Source: an uncultured Chitinophaga sp. (GTDB lineage: Bacteria; Bacteroidota; Bacteroidia; Cytophagales; Cyclobacteriaceae). From it: a stretch of 64,000 nt of DNA. Both the position numbers and the translations under genes were made by a program. The stretch covers positions 2,170,001 to 2,234,000 of the forward strand of contig CABHOK010000003.1 in NCBI GenBank assembly GCA_902168205.1. Direction: 5' to 3'. Below are positions 25,913 to 34,515 of the stretch, in pieces. Every line of letters starts with the position of its first letter. Position 1 is the first letter of the stretch. The notes under the pieces are model-generated. The model ran no database searches, was not told the origin of the DNA, and was given only the letters and a program-made list of their open reading frames with translations.

Positions 25913-26797
25913 ATGAACTATAAATCAAAAACATTATTCGTGCTGGTATCCCTTTTACTGGTTGCTGCTTCCGCTATAGCCCAGAAGAAAGAGCGCGCCC
26001 AGACTGTAAAGAATTCTCCAACCGTAAAAACAGAAACAATGACAAAGAAAGAAAAAGTAGTAGCGTTACTGAAATCCATTGAGACAGGCGCGCCAGAGCC
26101 AGTAGGGTATATTAATCCCAACAAATATATTCAGCATAACCTCGGAGCTGCCGATGGCCTGGCAGGTTTCGGTGCGTTGCTGAAAGCTTTGCCTCCTAAT
26201 TCTGCAAAAGTAAACACCGTACGTGCTTTTGAAGACGGCGAATTTGTATTTACACATACAGACTATAATTTCTTCGGACCAAAAATCGGATTTGATATTT
26301 TTCGTTTTGAAAATGGATTGATCGTTGAACATTGGGACAACCTGCAGGAAACTGCAAAACCTAATCCAAGTGGTCATACTATGATTGATGGCCCGGCCGT
26401 ATCAACCGACCTGAACAAGACAGAAGAGAACAAGAAACTGGTGAAACAGTTTGTAGAAGATATACTGGTGAACGGTAAAATGGAAAAGCTTGCCGGATAC
26501 TTCAACGGTGACAACTATATTCAGCATAATCCACTGATTCCGGATCAGCTTTCCGGACTGGGTAAAGCACTGACCGAGTGGGCCAAGCAAGGAATTACAA
26601 TGAAGTATAGCAAGGTCCATAAAGTATTAGGGGAAGGTAATTTTGTGCTCGTAGTGAGCGAAGGTCACCTGGCCGGCCAGCACAATTCGTTCTATGATCT
26701 TTTCCGGGTTGAAAATGGCAAAATAGCTGAACATTGGGATACGATTGAGCCGATTCCTGCTCAGACAGAATGGAAGAACAACAACGGTAAGTTCTGA
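25913..26797 (+). CDS. Secreted protein with two SnoaL/NTF2-like domains
   Basis: A 294-residue protein with a signal peptide ending SAIAQ. There are two homologous SnoaL-like domains. The first (about 40-160) has NPNKYIQHNLGAADGLAGF and FDIFRFENGLIVEHWDNLQE. The second (about 165-290) has NGDNYIQHNPLIPDQLSGL and YDLFRVENGKIAEHWDTIEP. The matched pair YIQHN and EHWD shows an internal duplication. SnoaL-like domains can be isomerases or binding proteins, and no catalytic assignment is possible. A strong terminator follows. Confidence 0.88.
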   Translation: MNYKSKTLFVLVSLLLVAASAIAQKKERAQTVKNSPTVKTETMTKKEKVVALLKSIETGAPEPVGYINPNKYIQHNLGAADGLAGFGALLKALPPNSAKVNTVRAFEDGEFVFTHTDYNFFGPKIGFDIFRFENGLIVEHWDNLQETAKPNPSGHTMIDGPAVSTDLNKTEENKKLVKQFVEDILVNGKMEKLAGYFNGDNYIQHNPLIPDQLSGLGKALTEWAKQGITMKYSKVHKVLGEGNFVLVVSEGHLAGQHNSFYDLFRVENGKIAEHWDTIEPIPAQTEWKNNNGKF

Positions 26798-26821
26798 TGT
26801 ATATATAGACTTTCTTTATAA

Positions 26822-26850
26822 GAGGGCTGCTTCGCGCGGCCCTTTTTTAT
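26822..26850 (+). terminator. Rho-independent terminator
   Basis: GGGCTGC (26824-26830) pairs with GCGGCCC (26836-26842), loop TTCGC, followed by T6. It lies 25 bp after the double SnoaL gene. Confidence 0.9.
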
Positions 26851-27334
26851 TTTAAATCCGGCACGATGTTGCTGAAGAGTATGTAAATATTCAATAAAAA
26901 AAATCGGCAATAGCCCACCCGTTGACCGATTGTATATCTCGCGTTTGAACATCTTTTTAGGTTTGATTATTTAAAGTGTTGAATAGCTTCTAGTTGGTAT
27001 AGTAATTTTTGTAAGCATACATTTATATATACCTGTAAAATTAAAGTTTGCCTTTTCTATACGTCATTCAGAAATACATGCGTTATTGAAATAGTTTTTG
27101 GAGTCATTCACCGTATCTCAATCTATACGTGTTGACTTTTAGCCTTCGTATATAGTTGTACATTAAAAATGTTAGCAAGAAAAACGACAAACAAACTCTT
27201 TACCCTTTACCAGGAATATTCCAGGAATGTTCGCTGAAGGACAACTTGTGCTATAGTATAGCAAGTTGCTCACGCGCTGTCTGTTAGTTTTAATCAAGAT
27301 TTACTTTCAAACCTACTATTCTATCAAAAACGTT
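26851..27334. other. Intergenic, no gene seen
   Basis: About 480 bp of AT-rich DNA before the LamG gene. TATATATA-like words and runs of A/T are frequent. No coding frame, hairpin or clear -7 box stands out. Confidence 0.45.
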
Positions 27335-28867
27335 ATGACAAATTCATTTAAGCATTTGTACTCCCTTATTTGTATCGCGTTGTTGGTTGTTACATCCTGC
27401 GAAGATGTACAGATCGATAAACAAGATGCTATCCCTTCACCCAATGATGTTGCCAATCCGTCTGCCCTGGCTTCTGCCAGACTTGTGCCTCCATCGTGTA
27501 ATAACCGCGCTATACTCCTGGATGGCGTTGATGATTACATTGACTTGGGCGACATTATGAACACAACAACGTTTCCCATCAGTGTGGCGGCATGGGTAAA
27601 TGTAGACTCAACGAAATCTACTACGTCACCTATATTTGTAACACAGGATCACAGCACCATCTATAAAGGCTTCTGGTTTGCAGCTACCGGTACACATCTG
27701 TTCGCTGAATATGGCGATGGTCGCGGTGGAAATAACCCTGCTTACCGAAAAGGAAGATCTGCCAATGTTGGTGTGATGAACAACGGCTGGAAATATGTAG
27801 CGGCTGTTCTCAACGGTGTAAACGATGTTAAACTATATATTGATGGTGTAGATATAGGTGGTGCAATAACCGGCAGCTCTACTTATACCATGAGCACGAA
27901 TGATCCTGCAACTGCAAAAATTGGCAAGAAGTTTATCAACGGTGTTACTTACTACTTTAAAGGACTTATTGATGATGTATCGGTATGGAGTAAATCGCTT
28001 AGTGTTACCGAGATAAACCAGTATATGAATCAGAATCCTACAGGAAGTGAAACCAACTTGATTGCATACTGGAACTTTGATGAAAATGGCGGGACAACCG
28101 TGCAGGATGCATCACCGAACAATTATGATGGTGTTATTAATGGAGGAGCACAACGGGTAGCATCCAGCGCACCGAATCATTGTATCAACGGTGCAATAAC
28201 ATTGGACGGTACCAACGATTACATTGAGCTGAATGATATCCTGAACACCACTACATTCCCGATCAGTGTGTCAGCATGGGTAAAGATTGATTCAACCAAA
28301 ACCGATACCTCACCTATATTTGTTACACAAGACCACCTCACAGACTATAAAGGTTTCTGGTTTGCCGCTACCAGCACACACCTGTTTGCTGAGTATGGTG
28401 ATGGCCTCGGAGGAAACAATCCGTTATACAGAAGAGGAAGATCTGCGAACGTAGGCAATATCAATACCGGTTGGAAGTATGTGACGGCTGTTCTTAGTGG
28501 TGTAGATAATGTTACGCTATACATCGATGGCGTAAATATAGGAGGCGCTGTTACCGGTGATTCTCAAAATACCATGAGCACCAACGACCCGGCTACTGCG
28601 AAGATCGGTAAGAAATCCATTAACAGTGTAAACTATTTCTTCAAAGGCACAATCGATGATGTATCGGTATGGAGTAAATCTCTTACTGTAACCGAGATCA
28701 ATCAATATAAAAATCAATTGTTGACAGGCAATGAAAGCAGCCTGATCGGATACTGGAATTTCGATGAACCATCCGGCAACACTGTATTTGATTTATCGCC
28801 CAGCAATTTTGATGGTACACTTGTAAATGGTCCTGTACGCGTAACCTCGACAGCGCCTAACCATTAA
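27335..28867 (+). CDS. Lipoprotein with two tandem LamG-like lectin domains
   Basis: A 510-residue lipoprotein with lipobox VVTSC. Two LamG/concanavalin-like domains of about 215 residues follow. Each has a start like LDGVDDYIDLGDIMNTTTFP or LDGTNDYIELNDILNTTTFP, a centre FVTQDHSTIYKGFWFAAT or FVTQDHLTDYKGFWFAAT, and an end like IAYWNFDENGG or IGYWNFDEPSG. The copies are close in protein but differ at many third bases, so the duplication is old and selected. ATG 27335 was chosen because it starts the signal peptide. The domains probably bind carbohydrate at the cell surface. Confidence 0.9.
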   Translation: MTNSFKHLYSLICIALLVVTSCEDVQIDKQDAIPSPNDVANPSALASARLVPPSCNNRAILLDGVDDYIDLGDIMNTTTFPISVAAWVNVDSTKSTTSPIFVTQDHSTIYKGFWFAATGTHLFAEYGDGRGGNNPAYRKGRSANVGVMNNGWKYVAAVLNGVNDVKLYIDGVDIGGAITGSSTYTMSTNDPATAKIGKKFINGVTYYFKGLIDDVSVWSKSLSVTEINQYMNQNPTGSETNLIAYWNFDENGGTTVQDASPNNYDGVINGGAQRVASSAPNHCINGAITLDGTNDYIELNDILNTTTFPISVSAWVKIDSTKTDTSPIFVTQDHLTDYKGFWFAATSTHLFAEYGDGLGGNNPLYRRGRSANVGNINTGWKYVTAVLSGVDNVTLYIDGVNIGGAVTGDSQNTMSTNDPATAKIGKKSINSVNYFFKGTIDDVSVWSKSLTVTEINQYKNQLLTGNESSLIGYWNFDEPSGNTVFDLSPSNFDGTLVNGPVRVTSTAPNH

Positions 28868-28890
28868 GATATACTCTGTAATTATAACGA

Positions 28891-28925
28891 AGAAGGACGG
28901 AGTATCGCTCCGTCCTTCTTTATTG
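28891..28925. terminator. Strong hairpin terminator
   Basis: AGAAGGACGGAG (28891-28902) pairs perfectly with CTCCGTCCTTCT (28908-28919), loop TATCG, followed by a T-rich run. It ends the LamG gene and may also serve the convergent VOC gene. Confidence 0.9.
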
Positions 28926-28949
28926 ATAAAGGCTTCATATCAGTCGTTA

Positions 28950-29345
28950 TCAATCACACTTAAAGTGCTGTCCGAACACAAGCTCGTAGCCATTGTTATC
29001 CAGTATTGAAAAGTCGCGCATATAGTATTCACGATCTTCAAGCGGAGTCTTGATCGTTGCTTTGTCTTTTACAGATTCCCACAGTTCATCCACCGGTTCT
29101 GTAACGATATAAAGACTCCCGGTTACAAGCGGCTTGGGGAAGAACGGTTCACGATCATCCGGATCTTTGCAATCTTCCGGTTCATCCTGCGGAACAATAA
29201 ACATGATCTCGACATCCTCACGATTCAACGAGACAAAATTCGGAAAACCACTGGTCCCCTTAAATCCCAGCACTGATTCATAAAAAGCAATAGTCGCCTG
29301 TAGGTCCTTCGTCCAAAGTATAGGGCTTAACTTATGAAGTTTCAT
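28950..29345 (-). CDS. VOC-family (glyoxalase/bleomycin-resistance fold) protein
   Basis: A 131-residue protein with the paired beta-alpha-beta-beta-beta units of the vicinal-oxygen-chelate fold. The start LSPILWTKDLQATIAFYESV and the end DFSILDNNGYELVFGQ are the usual edge strands. Metal ligands would be near H4 or E67 and E124, but no assignment is secure. It has no signal peptide. Functions in the family include glyoxalases, dioxygenases and antibiotic-binding proteins. The gene stands alone. Confidence 0.85.
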   Translation of the reverse strand: MKLHKLSPILWTKDLQATIAFYESVLGFKGTSGFPNFVSLNREDVEIMFIVPQDEPEDCKDPDDREPFFPKPLVTGSLYIVTEPVDELWESVKDKATIKTPLEDREYYMRDFSILDNNGYELVFGQHFKCD

Positions 29346-29442
29346 AAACTAAATATAGGTATATTTAATGTTCCTATGTATGTCCATTACAACCTATCAA
29401 GTTAAAAGTCTCACCTCCCAAACGTACTTCTTACTCCTGACC

Positions 29443-31101
29443 TCACAACCCCACCAACAACGCCCTCTTATTTCCCTGCCCCGCCAAAGCCTCCAACTGC
29501 TCCGAGAATTGTTTAGCTTTTGCAGCATCTCCTGATTTTTGAGCAGCCACAGCAGCACCATATATACCATTGAAACGATTCGGGTGCCGCTTCAGGTCTT
29601 CTTCATATACCTGCAAGGCACGCTGCGGATTGCCGGTTTGTAAATACATGTCGCCCAGAAGTTCGCGTGCAGGTATAATTTCTCCGGGTGTTACCGGGTG
29701 CTTCGCAGTTGCATCTTCCATGTCAGCAGCCTCTGTCATCAACGTGAGTGCTTCATCTTTTTTTCTTTCCGCCAATCTGATCCAGGCATCGGAAGCTTTT
29801 ACCTGGATGAGTACGAGATTGGATTTATAGTTTTCTTTAGCCTGCACCAGTGCAGCGTGAAGTGCTTTCAGTTGTTCCAGGTCTTTCTTCGCATCGTTTA
29901 CTTTATTCTCGTGTACAGCACCGAGTATGCGGGCAAAGTATATATTCGCTTTCTCCCATGGAAATTTCTCCCACGGAAAGTCCGAAGGCTCCGGTTGAAG
30001 GGATGCAGCAGCAGTCCAGTCCTTTCGCTCCAATGCATAGCGAGCCGGCATAGAGGCAAACGAGTAAGCGTCTTTGAAATTTACCGGGAACACTTCTTTG
30101 ATGGTTTGCAGGTAGCGCACCTGTTCCAGCGCTTTTTCATCATTCGCTTTCTGCAGATAGGCATACATCAGGTAGTCTAGACCGTGCAGTTCTTCATCCC
30201 AATGTCCTTTTATACCCGACTTTTGTGCATAACACTGTGCAGCCGTAACAGACGCTATATTGGATTGTATCGATTCATCCCAAAGGCCGAGTCGTGTAAA
30301 GATGTGCGAAGGCATGTGCTGCGCATGCGCGGATGCAGGCGCGATGGACGCATACTTGCGCGCTGCGGGTAGGGCTAACGCTGCAAGCTCTGGATAGTCG
30401 TAGTTGTGAATGATATAGTGCGCTATACCCGGGTGGGTAGGTTTGTTTTCGAATATCTTGTTTAAAACTTCTCCGGCTTTTTTCTGCTTTTGAAAGGTTT
30501 TGTCGGTAGGGTCGGAGGCAGCACCGAGTGCGAGCGCATAAAATATAGCGGCCTCGTCATCATTGGTATATTTCTCATACAATGCCTGCGATGCTTTTTC
30601 AAATTTCAGCAGGCGTGTGCGGTGGTCGAGCGTACTCCACTGATCGTATATAGTGGCGATTGCTTCCAGGTAATCAGACTCACGGCTTTCTTTGTCGGTG
30701 ATGATCGAGCGGGCCAGGGTAATAATCTTGGCGCCCTTCTCAAGTTCTGCCGGAGAAGGAGGCGACCACAACGGATGAAAGTTACTCATAGCAGCACCCC
30801 AATAGGCCATTACACATTGCGGATCCTGATCGATAACTTTAACAAAAACTTTCTCCGCTTCGGTATACTCGAAAGAATGCAGTAGCGCGATCGCGAGGTT
30901 AAAATCCGGTCGTGTTTTTTCGGAACAGGACTGACTGAATGATACGGTTCCGAACTGATCGGTTCCTGAACTGCAAAGTGTTATCTCTCCACGCGTAAGT
31001 TCAATGGCTGCCAGTTCACTTTTGAGCTGTTCGTCATTCTTCTTGCCGGTAGTGCAGCAAAGAAGAATCGACATCGTGAGGATGATCGGGTGGGTTTTCA
31101 T
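29443..31101 (-). CDS. TPR-repeat lipoprotein
   Basis: A 552-residue protein. ATG at 31101 starts a signal peptide with MKTHPIILTMSILLCC, and an in-frame ATG at 31185 would add a non-signal leader. TPR-like helical pairs are seen from about 80 to the end, for instance NLAIALLHSFEYTEAEKVFV, AYWGAAMSNFHPLWSPPSP and LLGDMYLQTGNPQRALQVYE. Together with VFPVNFKDAYSFASMPARYA this resembles the family of secreted TPR proteins with a conserved AYWGxAM motif. It probably is a periplasmic or outer-membrane scaffold; its partners are unknown. Confidence 0.8.
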   Translation of the reverse strand: MKTHPIILTMSILLCCTTGKKNDEQLKSELAAIELTRGEITLCSSGTDQFGTVSFSQSCSEKTRPDFNLAIALLHSFEYTEAEKVFVKVIDQDPQCVMAYWGAAMSNFHPLWSPPSPAELEKGAKIITLARSIITDKESRESDYLEAIATIYDQWSTLDHRTRLLKFEKASQALYEKYTNDDEAAIFYALALGAASDPTDKTFQKQKKAGEVLNKIFENKPTHPGIAHYIIHNYDYPELAALALPAARKYASIAPASAHAQHMPSHIFTRLGLWDESIQSNIASVTAAQCYAQKSGIKGHWDEELHGLDYLMYAYLQKANDEKALEQVRYLQTIKEVFPVNFKDAYSFASMPARYALERKDWTAAASLQPEPSDFPWEKFPWEKANIYFARILGAVHENKVNDAKKDLEQLKALHAALVQAKENYKSNLVLIQVKASDAWIRLAERKKDEALTLMTEAADMEDATAKHPVTPGEIIPARELLGDMYLQTGNPQRALQVYEEDLKRHPNRFNGIYGAAVAAQKSGDAAKAKQFSEQLEALAGQGNKRALLVGL

Positions 31102-31394
31102 AATAGGAGGGGGTAAGTGTCTTTCTGCTATGAAGTTATGCCAAAAGCACGGTTGTTCATAGTATAAAAACGACACCCGGCTCACATAATGATGTGAATT
31201 GTTGCGGTGGCGAAAGATGCATAATGGATGGGGGTTACGAGCATGTTCTGATTCCTGGATGTGGATGAAATCGAGCTATAGCATGCGGATGTTATTCGGT
31301 AAAGATTCTCTATCTTTCCCTGTAAATGTATAGCTATACCAGGGGTGTTGATTGCGGCCGGTAGCTTGTACGTTGTAAAGACCAACCAACTCCT

Positions 31395-32309
31395 ATGAAG
31401 AGACTCTGTACACTTGCTGCTCTGTTTACCTTGCTATTTACTGCGCGCGCGCAGGAGCGCTATATTCTTACTTCGGATAGCGTTTCGCTCTATGTAAAAG
31501 TAAAGGGTAAAGGACAGCCCTGTTTATATATACATGGTGGTCCCGGTGCCGGAAGTTACTGGCTCGAGAAGTTATATGGCGACCGACTCGAACAACATTT
31601 TCAAATGATTTACCTCGATCAGCGTGGGGTTGGCAGATCGTCAAGTCCGAAGGATCATAATTTTGCAATCGACCGTGTAGCAAAGGACTTTGAAGAAGTG
31701 CGACAGGCCCTGGGCATCAAACAGTGGCTAACACTGGGACATTCATTCGGAGGCGTTTTGCAAATGGATTATGTTGAGCGATATCAGCAATCTATACAGG
31801 GCTTGTTAATGATTAACTGTACGCTGAGTCTCCATGACAGTTTTCGCGAGAGCTGGATTCCCAAGGCATATGAATTTGCAGGTGTAAATAACCCGATGCC
31901 GGCAACAGGCGATACAGTGGCTTTGGTTAAAAGATTGATGGATGCTATTGGTATACTTCGGCAGAAAGAACTGATCTGGAAGATGGCATTCGCCTCACCG
32001 GATAATGCCAAAACACTGGATGCAACCTATACTGAAATTCCAAACTGGAATGGTGATTTCAGCGCAGCCGCTCTCGGTATAAATGACTATTGGAATGATT
32101 ACCGGAAGAGTACCGCGCGCATCAAGTTACCGGTATTATTTTTCTATGGTACCAACGACTGGTCTATTGGCCCGCAGCACTACAAAGGCGTGCACTTTCC
32201 GAATAGCATGCTCTATGAAAGTCGTGTAGGACATATGCCGTTTCTGGAGAATAAAGCGGATCTTGAAAAAGCGATCAGGAGTTTTAAGGCGAAGTATAAG
32301 TTTAGCTGA
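31395..32309 (+). CDS. Secreted alpha/beta hydrolase, proline-iminopeptidase-like
   Basis: A 304-residue protein with signal peptide MKRLCTLAALFTLLFTARAQ. The alpha/beta-hydrolase core has the oxyanion segment YIHGGPGAGSYW (46-56), nucleophile S117 in LGHSFGGVLQ, an Asp in FYGTNDWSIG and a His in VGHMPFLE. The HGGPG motif is typical of prolyl aminopeptidases and related esterases (S33). The substrate is unknown. A weak promoter, TTG (31348-31350) with TACGTTG (31369-31375), precedes it. Confidence 0.88.
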   Translation: MKRLCTLAALFTLLFTARAQERYILTSDSVSLYVKVKGKGQPCLYIHGGPGAGSYWLEKLYGDRLEQHFQMIYLDQRGVGRSSSPKDHNFAIDRVAKDFEEVRQALGIKQWLTLGHSFGGVLQMDYVERYQQSIQGLLMINCTLSLHDSFRESWIPKAYEFAGVNNPMPATGDTVALVKRLMDAIGILRQKELIWKMAFASPDNAKTLDATYTEIPNWNGDFSAAALGINDYWNDYRKSTARIKLPVLFFYGTNDWSIGPQHYKGVHFPNSMLYESRVGHMPFLENKADLEKAIRSFKAKYKFS

Positions 32310-32380
32310 ACTGTAAATTAGGAAGACGAGGCCTTTCGTAAAATATACTCTGACGGGTCAACAGGGTACCCGGAAACTAT

Positions 32381-32405
32381 TCACGCAGGCCTGAGACCTG
32401 CGTGA
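32381..32405. repeat. Short hairpin
   Basis: TCACGCAGG (32381-32389) pairs with CCTGCGTGA (32397-32405) around a 7-base loop. No T-run follows, so it may be a dispersed palindrome rather than a terminator. It lies after the alpha/beta-hydrolase gene. Confidence 0.55.
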
Positions 32406-32530
32406 TGTATATTCAGAAAGCATTTCTGAAAAAATACTTTATTTCCGATTGACGTAATGTTTTTGTCTTTAACGTTTACTCTTAAAGACTCATAAATAAA
32501 TGCGGAAGTGTTTCCGAACGGAGCATTGAT

Positions 32531-32683
32531 CTATTGGTTGAACGTTTTACGTTCGCCATACTGAAGCTTGTTATAGTGTTTCAGTTTCTTCTTTCCGTTC
32601 GCGGTTTTGTATGCAGCTTTATTACTGTTGCAGGCAGAAAATGCAATCGCCAGAACTAGTATAGCGCCCAATATTTTTTTCAT
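32531..32683 (-). CDS. Very small lipoprotein
   Basis: A 50-residue protein: signal peptide MKKILGAILVLAIAFSAC with lipobox FSAC (C18), then a short Lys/Tyr-rich tail KKLKHYNKLQYGERKTF. Start at 32683; an upstream ATG at 32722 would add a non-signal leader. Short lipoproteins with such basic tails recur in Cytophagales. The function is unknown. Confidence 0.7.
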   Translation of the reverse strand: MKKILGAILVLAIAFSACNSNKAAYKTANGKKKLKHYNKLQYGERKTFNQ

Positions 32684-33215
32684 GATGTTAGCGTCTTTTG
32701 ATATACCAAAGGTATGAAGCAATTCGCTTTGTTGGATATCATTCTACCTCTTTAAAAAGCGGTTCCACTCCGTATCGGTGCATCTTTTGATTACGCTTTT
32801 CACGAAACAGGCACAGCCGGTTGTAATTCCGCTGTCAACATTACAAGTCAGGTGTATGCACAGCAAAGACCGGTTGAGCGTAGTGCATCCTTGTTCTCAC
32901 ATCCATCGGGTTGCTTGCTCGTGGCTTTTGTAATTATGTTCTGCTTGCGCATCCATGGAGCAACTTCTCAACTACATTTACGCACTAACGGCGTTCTCAG
33001 GGGCAGAGCTGGGACCGTAAAAAAATAAAGCGCAAGCATTGCTGCCTGCGCTTACAATCATTTTAACCCAAATAAAAATGATTCGTTTTACTTGGGAACA
33101 AATTTCACTATACACACCCGCCTGTACAATCCATAGTTTACTGATACAGGTGTGGGTTATATTCGTAAAGTGTGCTCCGTAATTTTACGGAGAGCAACCT
33201 GAAATCGCGCGTATA
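32684..33215. other. Intergenic with hairpins
   Basis: About 530 bp between two minus-strand genes. Three hairpins occur toward the chitinase end: the terminator at 33018-33053, an imperfect one at about 33115-33158, and CTCCGTAA/TTACGGAG at 33175-33192. The part from 32720 to 33000 shows no gene. Confidence 0.5.
33018..33053 (-). terminator. Terminator after the chitinase gene
   Basis: On the minus strand AAGCGCA (33047-33053) pairs with TGCGCTT (33028-33034), with weaker inner pairs, and a T-rich run (33018-33027) follows. It lies about 160 bp after the chitinase stop. Confidence 0.7.
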
Positions 33216-34346
33216 CTATTTCTTCTTGCCTGCTTTTGCTTTTTGAGGTTTGCCTTTCTGGGCAGCATCAACAGTCTTTACAATGGCATCGAGCAAGCCG
33301 TCTTTGTCTGTATCAAGCGAAAGCTCCCAGAACATAATGCCATCGAGTTTCTGGTCGATTGCATATTGCGTCTTTAAAGCAAGGGAGCGTTTGTCATCGT
33401 ACGTAATGAATAATTTTTCAGCAGCATTATAGGCATACGGAGCTTTTGCTACATCATCCCAATACTTTACAAATCCTTTTTCTTCGGATATCTGCTTGTC
33501 GAAGTTTTTAAAATCAACACCTGCTTTAAATTTACCAGACTGGTATAGACCGTTGTTGGTTGCCACAACACCTTCCCACATTCTTCCATAGAACGCTCCA
33601 CCAATAACAAGTTTGTTAGCCGGTACACCGATCTTCAACAGGTACTGAACACAATTGTCGGTTGATTCACGAAGTTGAGGTGTAGAGTATAGAGCCGTGT
33701 GATGGCCTGTTACAGTAGAGTATCCGTTGACAAGGTCGTATGTCATCAGGTTCACGCGATCAACTTCTTTCATCACTTCTTTCCAGTCAACTGATTCTTC
33801 GAGGAACTTCTGGAATCCACCGGCAGCAAAGCTTACTTCATATTTAGGACCCAGTACTTTACGAAGCTCGCGAACCAGTGCCGTGAAGTTCGGTTTATCT
33901 TCCAGGGTATATTTATGTCCCGGGTATCCTTCGATGGTCGGGTACTCCCAGTCGAGATCAATTCCATCCGACTTGAATTTTTGATTGAGTTGAAGAACCG
34001 ACTGTGCAAATTCTTTTCTTCCGGCATCAGTCGAGAATACATCCGAGCATGACGGGCATCCGCTCCAGCCACCGAGCGAAAGAATTACTTTCAGTTTCGG
34101 GTTACGCTTCTTCAGGTTCACCAGCTTCGTGATGGTTGTTGAATCCCTGCGGTTATCAACCGTGAGTTTGTTGCCTGTAAGATGGCAGAAGCTGAAGATG
34201 ATATGCGAAAGTTTTTCTGCCGGAAGGTTATCTACCTGTTCAGGGCCTGCGGAGTAATACGCGATCACATTCAGTCGGGCAGGTTGCTGCGCGTATGTAT
34301 TGAACGCGAAGAGGAAAAGAAAAATGAAAATGCTTCGGTGCATCAT
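33216..34346 (-). CDS. GH18 chitinase
   Basis: A 376-residue secreted enzyme with a signal peptide ending NTYAQ (20). The GH18 barrel has KVILSLGGWSGC (strand 3) and the catalytic motif DGIDLDWEYP with D128, D130, D132 and acid E134. YDLVNGY and GIMFWELSLD are the later barrel motifs. There is no chitin-binding module. The C terminus is Lys-rich (QKGKPQKAKAGKKK), which is unusual. It would cut chitin to chitobiose for the GH20 hexosaminidase encoded at 46337-48646. ATG 34346 and the next codon ATG 34343 are equivalent. Confidence 0.92.
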   Translation of the reverse strand: MMHRSIFIFLFLFAFNTYAQQPARLNVIAYYSAGPEQVDNLPAEKLSHIIFSFCHLTGNKLTVDNRRDSTTITKLVNLKKRNPKLKVILSLGGWSGCPSCSDVFSTDAGRKEFAQSVLQLNQKFKSDGIDLDWEYPTIEGYPGHKYTLEDKPNFTALVRELRKVLGPKYEVSFAAGGFQKFLEESVDWKEVMKEVDRVNLMTYDLVNGYSTVTGHHTALYSTPQLRESTDNCVQYLLKIGVPANKLVIGGAFYGRMWEGVVATNNGLYQSGKFKAGVDFKNFDKQISEEKGFVKYWDDVAKAPYAYNAAEKLFITYDDKRSLALKTQYAIDQKLDGIMFWELSLDTDKDGLLDAIVKTVDAAQKGKPQKAKAGKKK

Positions 34347-34486
34347 AAGAGGTTAGAGTTTGAAAATTCCAAGATCCTAAAGTTTAAAGAAGCGACCGTA
34401 TTACTTTTGATGAAAGGAGTAATTTGCTGACATGCCATGCGTTGTGCTGTGTGTATTTTTTAATGTGCATGTGTGCTTTTTTAATC

Positions 34487-34494
34487 TACCTTTG
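34487..34494 (+). promoter_or_regulatory. -7 promoter element of the ABC-F gene
   Basis: TACCTTTG is a full match to TAnnTTTG, 21 bp before the TTG start of the ABC-F gene. The -33 region is T-rich but has no clean TTTG at the usual spacing. Confidence 0.5.
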
Positions 34495-34515
34495 CCACCT
34501 TAAATATCTATATTC

